The translations under genes and the position numbers were made by a program. Source: Pictodentalium vernedei (Eukaryota > Mollusca > Scaphopoda > Dentaliida > Dentaliidae). Taken from it: a DNA stretch of 64,000 nt. Below, piece after piece: positions 20,487 to 32,900 of this stretch. Under the pieces are notes generated by a model that was not told the DNA's origin, did not search any database, and worked only from the letters and a program-made list of their open reading frames with translations. The first letter of the stretch is position 1; each line of letters opens with the position of its first letter. Where the stretch lies: assembly GCA_031216915.1 (NCBI GenBank), contig CM062291.1, positions 37,576,484 through 37,640,483 on the forward strand, read 5' to 3'.

Positions 20487-21569
20487 GTAAGTAATATTTC
20501 TTTTCCTATTCCTGAATCAGTTCTAAAATTGTATTTGAAATAGAATTTACTGGAAGAGAACTAGTTTATTTTTGGGAGTCAGATTTAGTAGTCCATAATT
20601 GTTTTGTTACAATATATTTTTACACAATATACCAATGGCCCAGACATAGCTGGTGCTAACTCTAAAATATGTAGGGCCGAACACAAATTTTGCCCCTCTC
20701 CCAATTCCCCAAATTTGCATGCAAAACCGAAAATTAGAAATCCTAACTGGTCCTCCGTACATTTACCCTCTGCGCATGCACAGACGTCAGGAAGTGACCA
20801 GAATTGGCGCCAACACCATTCTTTGTTCGGGCCCTTGTCAGATAACAACAAACTGACTTTTGCCAGACACAAATCAATGGTTAATTTGGTGGATCCAAGG
20901 ACACAATGGGATGAAGGAAGGAAGAAACAGTTGTTTGAAACGTTCAGGGCTATAATTTTATAATATTTATAAGAATTAGTTCATGTTCCCCAATTTCGGG
21001 ACATGGGCCTGACGTCATCATTGTTGATAATGATTTTTCCACTGTTGGTTAAGTATTCTCTCCCTAACCTCCCTTTTGGCTTGTTTTTTTGGAAATTTTT
21101 TATATAAAATTTCTTGGGAGTTTGACGTGTTACACAGAAAGTTTATTCTGTATATCCCCAGTGTTACGTCCTCACCCTTAGGGTGTTTAGGCATTGTTAG
21201 TCATGCATCATACATCCAGTGTATCGTTTTTTCTTCTGATGAAGATCTTGCCTTACATTGGATAGTTCAAAATTCTATTGCTGACTTCAGGCCATTTTGC
21301 CTGGGGTCTTGTTTCCAGTTTTCAGTCTGATGCTGTTTACATTAGCAACGTTCGTTATTTATGTGTAGGTTCCTATTTATTATATGGTAGGTCTGTTGTA
21401 AGATACATTATTATACAGTCCCGTAGTGTGGCAGTTAATTTTTTGGATGAAAAAAGTATTTTTGTTCACACTTGGGCTCATTTGGGATACATTTGGGTAC
21501 TTCATTCCCCTTAGGAACTTGGGCTCTTGTCAAAATTTTTAGAAAAATTTTTTTGTGTAAACTATTTTT

Positions 21570-22390
21570 AGCTCACCTGACTGAAAGTCAGGGTGAGCTT
21601 TTCTGATCACTTTTCGTCTGTCGTCTGTCGTCCGTCGTCCGTCGTCGGTCGTCCGTTGTGAAGGTGGTGTTTGGGCCTTTTTCTCCCAAACCACTGGCTG
21701 CATATTAATAAAATTTCATGTGAGTAGGGGTTATATAAGGGCATTTTGATTTTTATCCAAATCAGGTTTCAGATCATATTGAGCAGAGGTGTGGGGAAAA
21801 AATGGCCAAATTTTTTGAAAATCTTCTAATGAACCACCAGTAGCAGAGACTTGATATGTGGTATACAGAGTCCTTTTGAGGTTTAGAATCAAGTTTGTTC
21901 AAGAGAAGTTTGTCGGGCATTATTTGCCTTCGTTATGGGAGGGGCAAAAATTTTGGCCATGCCTAAAATTTCTATTTTCAGAACCGTGAGGTCGATTTGA
22001 ACCAAATTTGATATGAGATGATAATGGGTTATAAGTAGTTGATTGATGCAAAAAAATTTTTCTCATTACCCCGTGGGAACCTCGGGAGCTAAAATTAGGA
22101 AAAACCTTAAAACTGCCATATCTCCAAAACTACACAGCACAGGGAATTCTTATTTTGTATAAAACTTACTTTTATCCAGTAGAATAGAGTGGTTAAAAAA
22201 AATCCCTATCGGTTTGATCTCAAGGTACCTTTTTCAGGACTTTGAAAAAGTGCTGAGTCTGCACTTTTTAACACTGTAGACAGTGGGGAAAAAGATTAAA
22301 AAATCTTTTTCTCCAGATCCAGCAGGCAGAATCTTTTGATATTTGGTATGCAACATTGTAGGGTGGATCTGATTCAGGTTTATTCAAATC

Positions 22391-22426
<36 letters not shown>

Positions 22427-24002
22427 GTACATATTTGGGCCCAATATAGGAGCCCTATTTTGAACTTTGTGCATTTCATGCAAATTTCTTAAAAAATCTT
22501 CTTCTTCAGATCCAGCAGGCAGAATCCTTTGATATTTGGTATGCAACATTGTGGGGTGGATCTGATTCAAGTTTATTCAAATCGGCTCCCTAGATTCATA
22601 TTTGGGCTCACTATAGAAGCCCGAATTCGAACTTAGTGCATTTCAGGCAAATTTCTTAAAAAATCTTCTTCTCCAGATCCAGCAGGCAGAATCTTTTGAT
22701 ATTTGGTATGCATCATTGTGGGGTGGATCTGATTCAGGTTTGTTCAAATCGGCCCCCTGGGTTTATATTTGGGCTTATTATAGAAGCTCGAATTCGAACT
22801 TAGTGCATTTCAGGCAAATTTCTTAAAAAATCTTCTCCAGATCCAGCAGGCAGAATCTTTTGTTATTTGGTATGCAACATTGTGGGGTGGATCTGATTCA
22901 CGTTTGTTCAAATCGGCCCCCTGGATTCATATTTGGGCTCACTATAGAAGCTCGAATTCGAACTTAGTGCATTTCAGGCAAATTTCTTCAAAAATCTTCT
23001 TCTCCAGATCCAGCAGGCAGAATCTTTTGATATTTGGTATGTAACATTGTGGGGTGGATCTGATTCTAGTTTGTTCAAATCGGCCCCCTGGATTCTTATT
23101 TGAGCTCTCTATAGAAGCCCGAATTCGAACTTTGTGCATTTCTTAGTGCATTTCAGGCAAATTTCTTAAAAAACCTTCTTCTCCAGATCCTGCAGGCAGA
23201 ATCTTTTGATATTTGGTATGCAACATTGTGGGGTGGATCTGATTCAAGTTTGTTAAAATCGACTCCCTAGATTCAATTCATATTTGGGCTCACTATAGAA
23301 GCTCGAATTTGAACTTAGTGCATTTCAGGCAAATGTCTTTGAAAATCTTCTTCTCCAGATCCAGCAGGCAGAATCTTTTGATATTGGGTATGCACCATGC
23401 TTAGGAGGGTGAGATTCAAGTTAGTTCAAGCCAAGGCCCTGGGTTCATATTTGGGCTCACTGTGGTAGCCCGAATTATAACTTAGTTCAAAATGAGGAAT
23501 TTTCTTTAAAAATCTTCTTCAGATCCAGCAGTCGGAATGTTTGGATATTTGGTATGCAGCATCCTTAGGGGGGTGAGATTCAGTTTGTTCAAGCCATGTC
23601 CCTAGGTCCATATTTGGACTCACTGTGGGAGCCCGAATGATAACTTAGTTCAAAATGAGGAATTTTCTTTAAAAATCTTCTTCTTCAGATCCAGCAGTCA
23701 GAATGTTTTGATATTTGATGTGTAGCATCCTTAGAGGGGTGAGATTCAAGTTTGTTAAAGCCAAGTCCCTGGTTTCATATATGGGCTCCCTGTGGGAACC
23801 CGAATTATAACTTGGTTCAATATGAGGAATATTCTTTAAAAATCTTCTTTTTTTTTTTTAGATCCACTGGTCAGAATCTTTGGATATTTGGTATAAGCTT
23901 TTCTTAGGAGGAGCAGATGCAACTTGTTGAAATCAATTCTCTGGGTTGATATTTAGGCTACCATGTCAGGTGAGTGGCCGCAGGCCCCTTGGGGCCTCTT
24001 GT
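21570..24002 (+). mobile_element. Helentron-like family A element in gamma DIRS
   Basis: Starts AGCTCACCTGACTGAAAGTC with a complementary partner (5' hairpin), then 'gtcgtctgtcgtccgtcgtc' repeats. A core of about ten units of roughly 165 bases follows ('gatccagcaggcagaatctt'). It ends with hairpin gccccttggggc then CTCTTGT|T. The flanks 'aactattttt' and 'tcgatttata' join as an uninterrupted phrase in beta copies ('aattatttttcga', 13843-13855), so insertion was between two T. No protein-coding capacity. Confidence 0.75.
22393..22424. repeat. Poly-C run of 32 within a family A unit
   Basis: Expands the 'atcggccccctggg' position of the core unit to 32 C. Confidence 0.95.
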
Positions 24003-24059
24003 TCGATTTATATTTTGAATGTTTTTGTTATGTATCTTTTTATTTTTATTAATTGTGGA

Positions 24060-25592
24060 TTTGGTGGGAGTACGATCGACTTAGTTTGCTTCATTATGTA
24101 AGCATATGGCTCAATAAGCAAGGTGAGGAAGTCTTTCCTCTTATTTTCATATAGGTTGCCTTGTTTGTAGTCGATGTACTTCCACTAATTCTTGCTCAAC
24201 ATGTGTTGCATGGGATGACAAACGTGCTGATGGGTATCATGGTACGTTGTTAGCGAGGGGCCACTGCCGGTCCTCTCGCGATGAGAGGTTGCCGCCGTTC
24301 CTCTCGCCCTAAGGTCTAGTTTTTTAGTTTCTATTTACAGAGGATCAAGGACATGGTGATGTTTACGTGACGCTGTCAGAGAGTGTGCTTCCATCATCGC
24401 ATTTAAATAGTCAATCAGATCTAGCGGCAAAAGTGCTCATGAATATTAGACAGGGCAATAAACCACAGTGTGGTTTCAAATCCCTGTCGCCAGCCAGCTC
24501 GACCGGTGAAGCAGTACACTGCCTGAGGGTACTGTGATGCCAGGTGTGTCCGTTTCGGTCAAGGAGAATAGAAAGGGTAGAGCGAGCACTATAATATGAT
24601 ATCAATATAAGGCTCACCCTGCGACGACGGAGAGGAAGAAGCCGTCAAGTTCAGCACGAAGCTCGGCGAGGTCTGAAGGACCGCGAAAATGAGAGAGCCC
24701 CCTCTATCTTTTATTCAACATCTGGGGCCAGATGTTATGGTTCAGAATTTGCATCAGTCAGAGCATACATCCACGCCTCCCGTCCGCCGTTCAGTTTACA
24801 GCTGGGGGCAACTATAGTTACAGCTTCTTCAGCGTCTACCAAGCACACACGACCGCACCTTGGCTATGTGACTTCTGATATCCAGCCTACATCGCTGAGA
24901 AAGTTGCTCTTCATCAGAGAAGTCACACCATACAGTAGCCGAGGAGACGAGGCCTCATTCATCGGGACGTCCGCAGAAAAGAGCCATCTCGGACACACTG
25001 TCCCAGGAGTAGCCGCGGCCATGCAACAGAAGACCGCTGCTCCTTAGGCCTCCGTAACGGACTTGCTGTTTCAGATTGCGCAGCATCCCAGCAAATGCAG
25101 AAGCACACAACGGCAGTCTCAAAACTTCAGCTGCCGGAGGGTGCCGAGTCTGACCAGTTATCTGCGCATTCAGATGCCAATGACCGTGAGTATAATCTGA
25201 TTCAGTTGGATGATGAAAGGGTTTTGGAGGAGAATTACCCATCGTTTTAGGAACAACACAGGGTGGCGATAACGCTTATGCATCAATACTTCCCTGAGAT
25301 TGTTCGTGAGAGTCAGAATGCTGCGACAGCTCGAAAGTAGCACTATTCAGTAGCTAAGATGAGGCCTCATATATCGTGATGTCCGGAGAGAGAGAGCCGC
25401 CTCGGACACACTGTCCCGGGAGCAGCTGGTGGCCAGAAGACTGCTGCTCCTCAGGCCTCTCTTACGGTTTTGCTGACACAGATTGCGCAGCTCATCGCAG
25501 CAACCCAGCAAGTGCAGAAGCAGTCAACGTCAGTCTCAGAACCTGAGCTGTCTGATGGTGTCATCTGCACGTTCAGATGCCGCTGACTGTGA
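24060..25592 (+). pseudogene. gamma gag remnant with internal duplication
   Basis: Blocks match beta1 gag: 'gaggaagtctttcctct', 'cactaattcttgctcaac', 'acatctggggccagatgtta', 'cacacgaccgcaccttggct'. A stretch at about 24950-25190 recurs at 25355-25585 ('gaggcctca', 'gacacactgtccc', 'gcagaagca', 'gttcagatgcc'). Stops occur throughout. Beta1 is inserted at the end of the second repeat. Confidence 0.7.
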
Positions 25593-26679
25593 TATTTTTA
25601 TACTGTACCAATGACCCAGACTTAGCTGGTGCTAACTCCTAAAATTGTAGGGCCAAACACAAATTTTGCCCCCAATCCTCAAAATTTGCATCAAAATCCG
25701 AAATTTCAATGTCCTATGTGGTCCTCCATACTTTTATCTACTGCACATGCGTCGCGTCAAGGAAGTCCCGAAATTGGCGCCAATTCGCATTCTTTGTTTG
25801 GCCCTAAAATCAGTAACATCTCACTAATATTTGTGCTTGTAAATCTCAGTTAAAATGATGCCAGACACATAATCATGAAAGAAATGGTGATTCTAAGGAT
25901 GAAATAAAAGGATGAGAGGAAGAAACAGTGGAAGGATGTGTTCAGGGCTGTAACTTATCATTTTTTTACGAAATTATTTCATGTTCCCTAATTTCAGGGC
26001 ATGGGCCTGATGTTTTCATTCTTGCTATGAAATTACCATTGTTTGTTCAGTGTTTCCTCTCTCCCTTTCCTTGATTCCCCCTTGCTATTCTCCCATGCTT
26101 TTGGCATAATTTTTGTAATTTTTTTTTAATAAATTTCTTGGGAGTTTTGGCTTGGTAACAGAATGATTATTCTGTTTTTCCCCACGGTTACGTCCTCACC
26201 CTAGGGTGGTTAGGCATTTTGGTCATGTATCTACCATACGATGTACTGCAGTTTCTTCTCTGGAAGTCTCTTTTTTTACATCGGATAGTGTTTAAATTGG
26301 TAACTGATTTTGGACCATGTTTTTTAGTGCTTCGAGTCTTGTTTCCGGTTTTTAAACACTTTTGTTTACGTTGACAACGGTTACTTCTGATAGTGATTAC
26401 TTGTCTTCTGTTTTGTTCTGCTCATAGCCAGATACATTAATATTATCCGTAATTGTTACATTAATTTTTAAATATGTTTTAAAATTTTTGTCCACACTTA
26501 GGCTTTTTGGGATCTATTTGGGCTCATCGTTCCCATTGGAAACTTGGGCTCTTCTGAAATTTTTCGAAAATTTTTTTTCTTTTGAATTATTTTTTCGGAA
26601 TGTTGTAATGGATAATATTATATCATGTATCTTTGTTTTCAAGGGCCAGTGCGAGTACTATGACTGTTTATTTTCTTTC

Positions 26680-27151
26680 ATGATGAAAGAATATTGTTCA
26701 AATTGTAATTCGAGGAAGTCTTCCTCTGATTCTCACATTCATTGTGTTTCATGTAGTCAGTGTAGTCGCACTAATTCTTGCTCTGTGTGTGCCAATTGGG
26801 ATGGCAAACGTTGGAGACGTGTGTCACGGTACATTGTTAGCGGTGAGAGGTCCATGCCGGTCCTCTCTCCGCAAGGTCACTAGTTTTTCAGTCTCTTTTT
26901 CAGAGGAACAAGAACAGGGTGATGTTTCCGTGATGTCTTCAAGAAGTGTGCTTCCGTCATCACAGTCGAACGAAGAGCTAGCGGCCAAAGTGTTCAAGGA
27001 AATACGACAATTGCCTAAGAGGTCCAAAGTAGGATTGACGGCGTTGTCGCCCACTAGCTCACCCGGTGAAGCAATCATTCACGAAATGGTTGTGATGCCG
27101 GGTTCATCTGTTGTGGTCCAGAAAGGAGATCAGGTGTTGCAAGCACTATAA
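26680..27151 (+). pseudogene. beta1 DIRS gag N-terminal part, with possible 61-base intron
   Basis: Starts MMKEYCSNCNSRKSSSDSH; a Cys-rich head with four CxxC-type pairs follows. The frame then needs a join: donor AGCG|gtgagagg at 26843 and acceptor ttttcag at 26903 would link it to EEQEQGDVSVMSSRS and run to DQVLQAL before a TAA at 27149-27151. Introns in DIRS gag are known in other animals. A frameshift is the alternative. Related gag sequence resumes at 27175 in another frame. Confidence 0.65.
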
Positions 27152-27174
27152 ACATAGAACGTGCACATCCAGCG

Positions 27175-27825
27175 ATGACGGATCGGAGGATAGAATGGAG
27201 GAAGCCTGTCAGTCCGGTAGCTAGCTCGTCCAGGTCTACCTGGACCGCGAGCGAGAGAGGCCTCTATCTCTTACAGCAACATCTGGGTCCAGATGTTGTT
27301 GTACGTAACGTTCGTCAGTCAGAGCATACATCCACTCCTCCTGCTCGGGACACTTCGTCGCATAGACAGCCTGGCACGACTAGTCTTTTGGCTTTCTCAT
27401 CTTCACGGCAGTACACATGACCACACCTTGGCTACGTGACCAGTGATATCCAGCCAGCTTCGCCGACCAGGGATTCCACGTCGACCAGGTCACGCCATCC
27501 GGTAGCCAGGGACACGAGGCCTTTACAGTCAGGACATTCGCTTAAAAGAAGTATGCAGGATTCAACGTCCCAGGAGCTTCCAGTGGCTAAATCACGTAAG
27601 ACCGCGGCTCCACAGGCCTCTGTGCTGGACTTGTTATCGCAGATAGCTCAACTCATTGCAGCATCCCAACAGCCATCAGAAACTTTTTCGGATCAGGAAT
27701 TGTCTGAGGAAGCTGGGTCGGTTCGCTCCACTGCAGAGTCAGTAAGGGACAACCGAGATTACCAAGTGGTTCCGCCGGATGGGGAAAGGGATTCAGCGGA
27801 GCTGAAATTTTCCCTTTCTGAATAA
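27175..27825 (+). pseudogene. beta1 DIRS gag middle part
   Basis: Two open stretches (27175-27420 and 27436-27825) carry MTDRRIEWRKPVSPVASSSR, a QQHLGPDVVV phrase encoded by a near-palindrome, and LSQIAQLIAASQQPSETFSD. They end at a TAA after SLSE. They match the duplicated block of the alpha copies. The protein is Ser/Arg-rich and probably disordered. I see no catalytic motif. Confidence 0.65.
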
Positions 27826-27950
27826 CATAAGGTAGTCGTAGATTTTATATGGCCATACCTTCCTGACATTGTTCCTCCAGACCAGAATGCTGCGTTACTG
27901 GATAAGAGACTGATAGCATCACTGGACACAGATTTCTTCGGATTAGGGAC

Positions 27951-28958
27951 ATGGCTCCTGAGTTTCTGACCCAGTCCAGAAATGTCACACGGACATTTGA
28001 ACTTTTGAATGACGGTATATTCAAACTAGCCTCTAAGACGGGCAAGTCCAGTTTCTTATCTTCTAATGCTCTACAGATGCCTTTCATCAATTCAAGGAAA
28101 AAATTTGAAACGGCAGGACAGGGCGTTCCAAGAGTTCCTCTGTGTCTGGACGACCAGGCTGAAGACCTAGAATTGTCTTTGCCGTCGTCTATGTCTATTC
28201 CATCCAGTACGTTGGAAACGACAATCTCGTCTAACAGGATCAGCTTAGATGCATTATCATACGCAGATTACCTTACCAGAGCGTTATCATTACGTCTCGA
28301 AGGAAAAGAATTCCAAACTTCCTTAAGAGTTCTTTCGAGGGCCTTAGCATACTCTACGTATAACTCAGCCCTTTCAGTGGCAAATCTGGAGTTAGTTAGA
28401 CATGATGCTGCCCTGGCTGCATCCACTAGAGTGGATCGTAAGGTGAAAAACTCTCTTCGAGTCGCTCCGGTCTCTGGAGAGCTTCTCTTCGACGGCAAGC
28501 TTTCCATAATCTATGATCAGATTACTAAGAAAGCTTCAGACTCTCTGCTGTTTAAATCTGCTTCTAAAAAGTCGGATTCAGCGGAGAAGAGTAAGGCAGG
28601 CACTTCTGGGGCGAGTACGTCCAAGGGAAGTTCCTATAGAGGTTCTAAAAAGACCTCTAGGTCTTACTCCAGAGACCGTCAGGGTAGCGACTCAGGTAGG
28701 GGTCGTAATACTGGCCGGGACACTAAGTTAGTGAAAAACTTTTCGATAAATAGACTTAGAACTCTTAGATTAATTCCTAAGTGGAATTTAGCTTGGGTTC
28801 TTCTTAAGCTAAAAGAAGTGCCATTTGAGCCTCTTGACAGGGTGGACTTCAAATTCTTATCTTATAAGACAACTTTTCTCTTAGCCTTCTCTTCGGCCAG
28901 AAGAGTTAGTGAGCTTCATGCACTATCTGTTGATGATTCTCACTATCGTATTGTGTAA
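27951..28958 (+). pseudogene. beta1 gag C-terminus fused in frame to YR
   Basis: One 335-codon open frame. Residues about 1-257 are gag (SRNVTRTFELLND, then a Ser/Arg/Gly-rich basic tail ending NTGRDTK). From about residue 258 it is recombinase (LVKNFSINRLRTLR and on to SARRVSELHALSVDDSHY). In beta2 these parts are about 2.6 kb apart, with RT and RNase H between. The join is near 28721-28724. A shift at about 28955 ends the frame early. The recombinase N-terminal core-binding part is largely lost. Confidence 0.85.
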
Positions 28959-28978
28959 TACTATTACTTTGACTACTA

Positions 28979-29459
28979 ATGTTGGATTTTTTGGCTAAGA
29001 ATCAGGCTCCTAATAAGTATCCTGAACCTATTAAGCCTCTTTCGTCTTCAGACAAGCATAGGCCTTTACTCTGTCCTGTTAGAGCTATACATATTTACAA
29101 ACGTAGATCTGAGTTTATCAGAAAGGGACGTAAATGTTTCTTTCTGTCTCTTCTGCCGAATAGAAGGGACATTTCGGTCCATTCTGTTGCTAGGTGGATT
29201 CAATTAACTATCCATACTGCTTATGAAAAGTTATCTGCAACTCAGCAGTCTGTGCTTAAGATTTTGGCGCATGAAGTAAGAGCGCTATCTACATCTTGGG
29301 CTTATGCTAACAGTGTTGCTATTACCGATTTGATGAAGGCTGCATATTGGTCTCAGCCTTCCACATTCACAAATTTTTATCTTAGAAATATTGAGTCCAT
29401 TTCTGGAGACCTGCATTGTTTAGGTCCGTTATCTGTTGCTGAGAATGTCGTCAGTTGCA
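28979..29459 (+). pseudogene. beta1 YR C-terminal catalytic part
   Basis: Continues the recombinase in another frame: FLAKNQAPNKYPEP, then LAHEVRALSTSWA (His-x-x-Arg) and FTNFYLRNIES with the likely Tyr nucleophile. It is nearly intact, so a small change near 28955 is the main break between it and the fusion frame. Confidence 0.85.
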
Positions 29460-29544
29460 ACTATAGTTATCCAGGCTTTCTGCTCCGGCAGTGACTCTGT
29501 CCTGCTGCCCTCTTTGCTCTGGGGTATTTGACCAAGGGGAAGGT

Positions 29545-29563
29545 GGGGGGAGGGGGGGGGGGG
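29545..29563 (+). repeat. Interrupted G-tract downstream of YR, beta1
   Basis: G-runs broken by single A and T ('gtggggggaggggg'), at the position of the pure G-tracts of alpha and beta2. Confidence 0.8.
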
Positions 29564-30054
29564 TGTGGATGGTGTTCCCTTATATCACCTGCTTTATAGT
29601 GAAAAGCAAGGGAATGCCTCCTCTGGACTCAGTAATTCTGAGTCGGTGCCGGGATGGTTTTAAAGTGTAAAGCTAATGTTTTACTCATTCATGTAATATT
29701 TTTTAAAGTGTAGCTCGGTATGAAGCATTTGTATATGTCACGTGTCATACGTGCGTTAATATACAATACTCGGACACTTTTAATGAGTATAAAGAGTCTC
29801 ATTCTCTGGACTATCTTTATTTATTGGCTTTCCTTTAAAAAATTAGTATAACGGCTTATACTGGATGTTAATAGAGATCATTGATGTTATTGTGCTCATT
29901 TACGGAATGGTATTATGTCTTTCTTTTTTGATACAAACAAGAAAGGTACATATAAAGCCTGTTTCTCCTTTTCCCCTTGAGGGGATAATTTACATGTAAT
30001 TGAGCCTATTGGATTTTCCTTTACGTCCTAGGCCCTCCAGACTTTTTCCTATTC

Positions 30055-30443
30055 AGCTAAGTCTGGGTCATTGGTACAGTATAAAAATGTTAAAAAATTT
30101 ATAGTAATTTATATATTTTTTATATTACCAATGACCCAGACATGGATGGCCCTCCCATGAGTTGGGAACTCATACCTCCCCGCTGATTACATAACACTTA
30201 CCAGGCACTGGTTGTAAGAATGAGAACTGGCACCAATTTCGGGACTTCCTTGACACTGAGCATGTGCAGTGGATAAAAATATGGAGGACCACATAGGACA
30301 TTGAAATTTGGATTTTGATGCAAATTTTGGGGATTGGGGGGCAAAATTTGTGTTTGGCCCTAGAATTTTATGAGTTAGCACAAGCTAAGTCTGGGTCATT
30401 GGTGAGTATAAAAAATATATAAATTACTATAAATATTTAAACT
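30055..30443 (+). repeat. beta1 internal complementary region and right terminal repeat
   Basis: 30055-30140 complements both outer ends. The right inverted repeat follows at 30215-30443, with a decayed palindrome (actgagcatgtgcagt). Confidence 0.85.
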
Positions 30444-32900
30444 TTAAACTGATTCAGACGAATGATAAAAGTGATATGAAGGGGAATTACCCTTCACTTT
30501 CGGAACAATACATCGTTGAGATGTATTCCATCAACACTACCCTGAATTTGTTTCAATGAATCAGAATGCAGCGACTATTTACAAGAAACCTTTATCGTTG
30601 TTGCACGCTGAATTTATCCGGAAAAAGAGGAGGAAATGTCTTTTCCAGTTAAGTATAGACAGGTGTCGCAGGCCTTTTAGATGACTCCATATTTAACTTT
30701 CCAGTGGAAAGAAGTAAGGTGATTTCTGGTCATCATCTTCCGTAATTTCGCCGATCGGAAAACAGGGAAGATGTATTGAGAGTTCCTCTGTGTTTGAATG
30801 AGTAGGCTAAGGACCTAGCTATGGCCTTACCTTCGTCATTCATTATTCGCTTGGTCACAACTGAGACGGCATTTCTTTATTCAGAGCGAATTTGGACTCT
30901 CTCTATTACGCAGATCACCTTTAAGAACTGGGATGCAACGTCTCTACGGAAAGGAATTGGAGGGCGTTCGTACCTCATTTAGTTTTTTCCAGGGCTATTA
31001 TATTTATCACGTATAACTCTGTCTTAACAGTTGCCAATTCGGAGTTGAATAGACTTGACAGAGTCCTTGCGTCGTCATCCTTAATAGATGACAAGGTGAA
31101 AAACTCTTTTCGACACTAAGTTTTTGACGATAAGCTTTCATTGGTTTATGACCAAGCTGCAAGAAAGCATCAATACTCTGCTCCTTATGTCGACGTCCAA
31201 TCGACCCGCAATAGCAGAAAAGAGTAAGGGAGGACGTCCTAGACAGAAGGTCGTCTATAAGGACTCCTCGTGGGGGTATACATAGCCCTCATATACTTAC
31301 TCTAGGGATTGTCATACAGCGGCTCAGATACAGGGCTTAAGTCTGATCGAGGCTACCTTTCAAATGCCCCTAAACTGCTGGGTCGAGGCTCTTCGTGAAT
31401 GAGATGCAGTTCCTCCTTCCATAGACCTCGCAGGTACGTCAGGTGTGGGTTAGGATCTCTATTGCTTGGCAGTTGACGGATGGTTATCAAGATTAGCATC
31501 AATCTGGATAACTATTATGGAAGACCAGTAGGCGAGAAATGTGGTTTCGGAAGGCCTACGGCTATCTTTATGAGAGAACCACAGCTAACTTAATGTCTGA
31601 TGGACAATGCTTCCGTCAGATCCTTGCAAAAGATTCTCTCCAATCGGAGGTAAAGGTTCTCTTGACAATGAAAGTAATAGAGGTCATTGAGAATCAAGAT
31701 TCTCTACAATTCTGTAGTCACCTGTTCCCCGAAGCTGTAGAGCTTGTTCCGACAGATAATAGACTGGAGCTCGATAACAAGTTTATTAACGCTCTAAAAC
31801 TTAATTTATGCTTATCATTTAGTCGGTTAAAATGAGTGAGTGATTGACTATGCTATAAGCATAGATCTAAGGATAGCTTCGGTCTGAAGATAGCGCCCTG
31901 CACTGTCAGTCGAATATTAATTTGGTAATGTCTCATAACAATCTGGTTCATCTGCTTTTATCGAGAATGAAATTAGTTTTATGCGACTGATGGGGTTGTG
32001 CTGAGCGGCTACGCATCTTGTTTAGATGGGTGCACACATCCCCTCCAGTTATTCTTACTCAGAACTGGAGTGTGATAACGCATTCACTCAGGACCAGTAT
32101 TGTTTTACCGGATCTAGTAAACAAAAGGGTCCATATTGAGGCAGATATTCAGTGGTTAACTCATGAGTTCTGCTGCAACTGCCAGATTTGGCTTTCACGA
32201 TTATGACGGGTATGAGTCAATACTTTGGGGCACGACCCTGAGTCCGGCAGACTCTAAATGCAGGGGTTTTAGGGACCCTTGGTTCCTGCAGAAACACATA
32301 ATCATTAAGAATGATGTGATGTCAGTATTGTTAGACAACACAATAGTTGTAGCTTACATCAGGAACCAGGGCGGCACCCTTTCAGTTTTGTTATAATACC
32401 TAACGGAGAAGAATTTTCATGTTGATCTCTCTGTCCATCATATACCGGGTCGTCTGAACATACTAACAGACTCGCTCCTTGGAAAGGTAACCTGTTTCAT
32501 TTGTATGGATGCTCAACATGCGTTTATTTGTACAGTTTTGCTACCAGTGGGATTGCCCCATGATTGTTCGGTTTGCGACACACCGGAACAATTAGTTACC
32601 GTCATTTGTGTCCCCATGCCCAGATTATTGAGTGCAGGCAGTAGACGCTCTGCAAAATTCATGGGGAGGAATGATAGGATATGTGTATCTTCCAATTCAT
32701 TCGATTCAATAGGTTACGTTTAAGTTTAAACAGTCTCGTTGTGAATCCTACTGGTAGCACCTCTGTTATCACAGAAATCTTGGATCAGTATTATCAAGTG
32801 TCTGTTATGGGACGCTCCCCAGAAGCTTTCTCCATGAGAGGGTCCTCTTCCAGGGGAAGTTTTATTATTCACGTCCTTCTACATCCATAGTGGCATAATG
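30444..32900 (+). pseudogene. gamma gag/RT/RNase H remnants
   Basis: Gag blocks resume at 30444 ('ggaattacccttcactttcg', 'cgagagttcctctgtg' type phrases). From about 31380 phrases parallel beta2 RT ('ggatggttatcaagattagc'), though the YLDD region is not visible. Near 32030-32480 RNase H phrases appear ('cagaactggagtgtgat', 'tatgacgggtatgagtc', 'ataccgggtcgtctgaac'). Stops are very frequent. Confidence 0.65.

Larger units (their letters stand above)
25593..30443 (+). mobile_element. DIRS copy beta1, RT-deleted, nested in gamma
   Basis: Left inverted repeat 25593-25800, right inverted repeat 30215-30443, internal complementary region 30055-30140. It has the best-preserved gag of the window, joined directly to YR with RT and RNase H missing. 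The gamma flanks 'gccgctgactgtga' and 'ctgattcagacgaatga' form one gag stretch when it is removed (compare 25180-25245). Confidence 0.88.

Noticed and set aside
22441-23400. CRISPR-like array of direct repeats
   Set aside because: Units are about 165 bases, degenerate and without unique spacers, in a metazoan intron. It is the core of a Helentron-like element.
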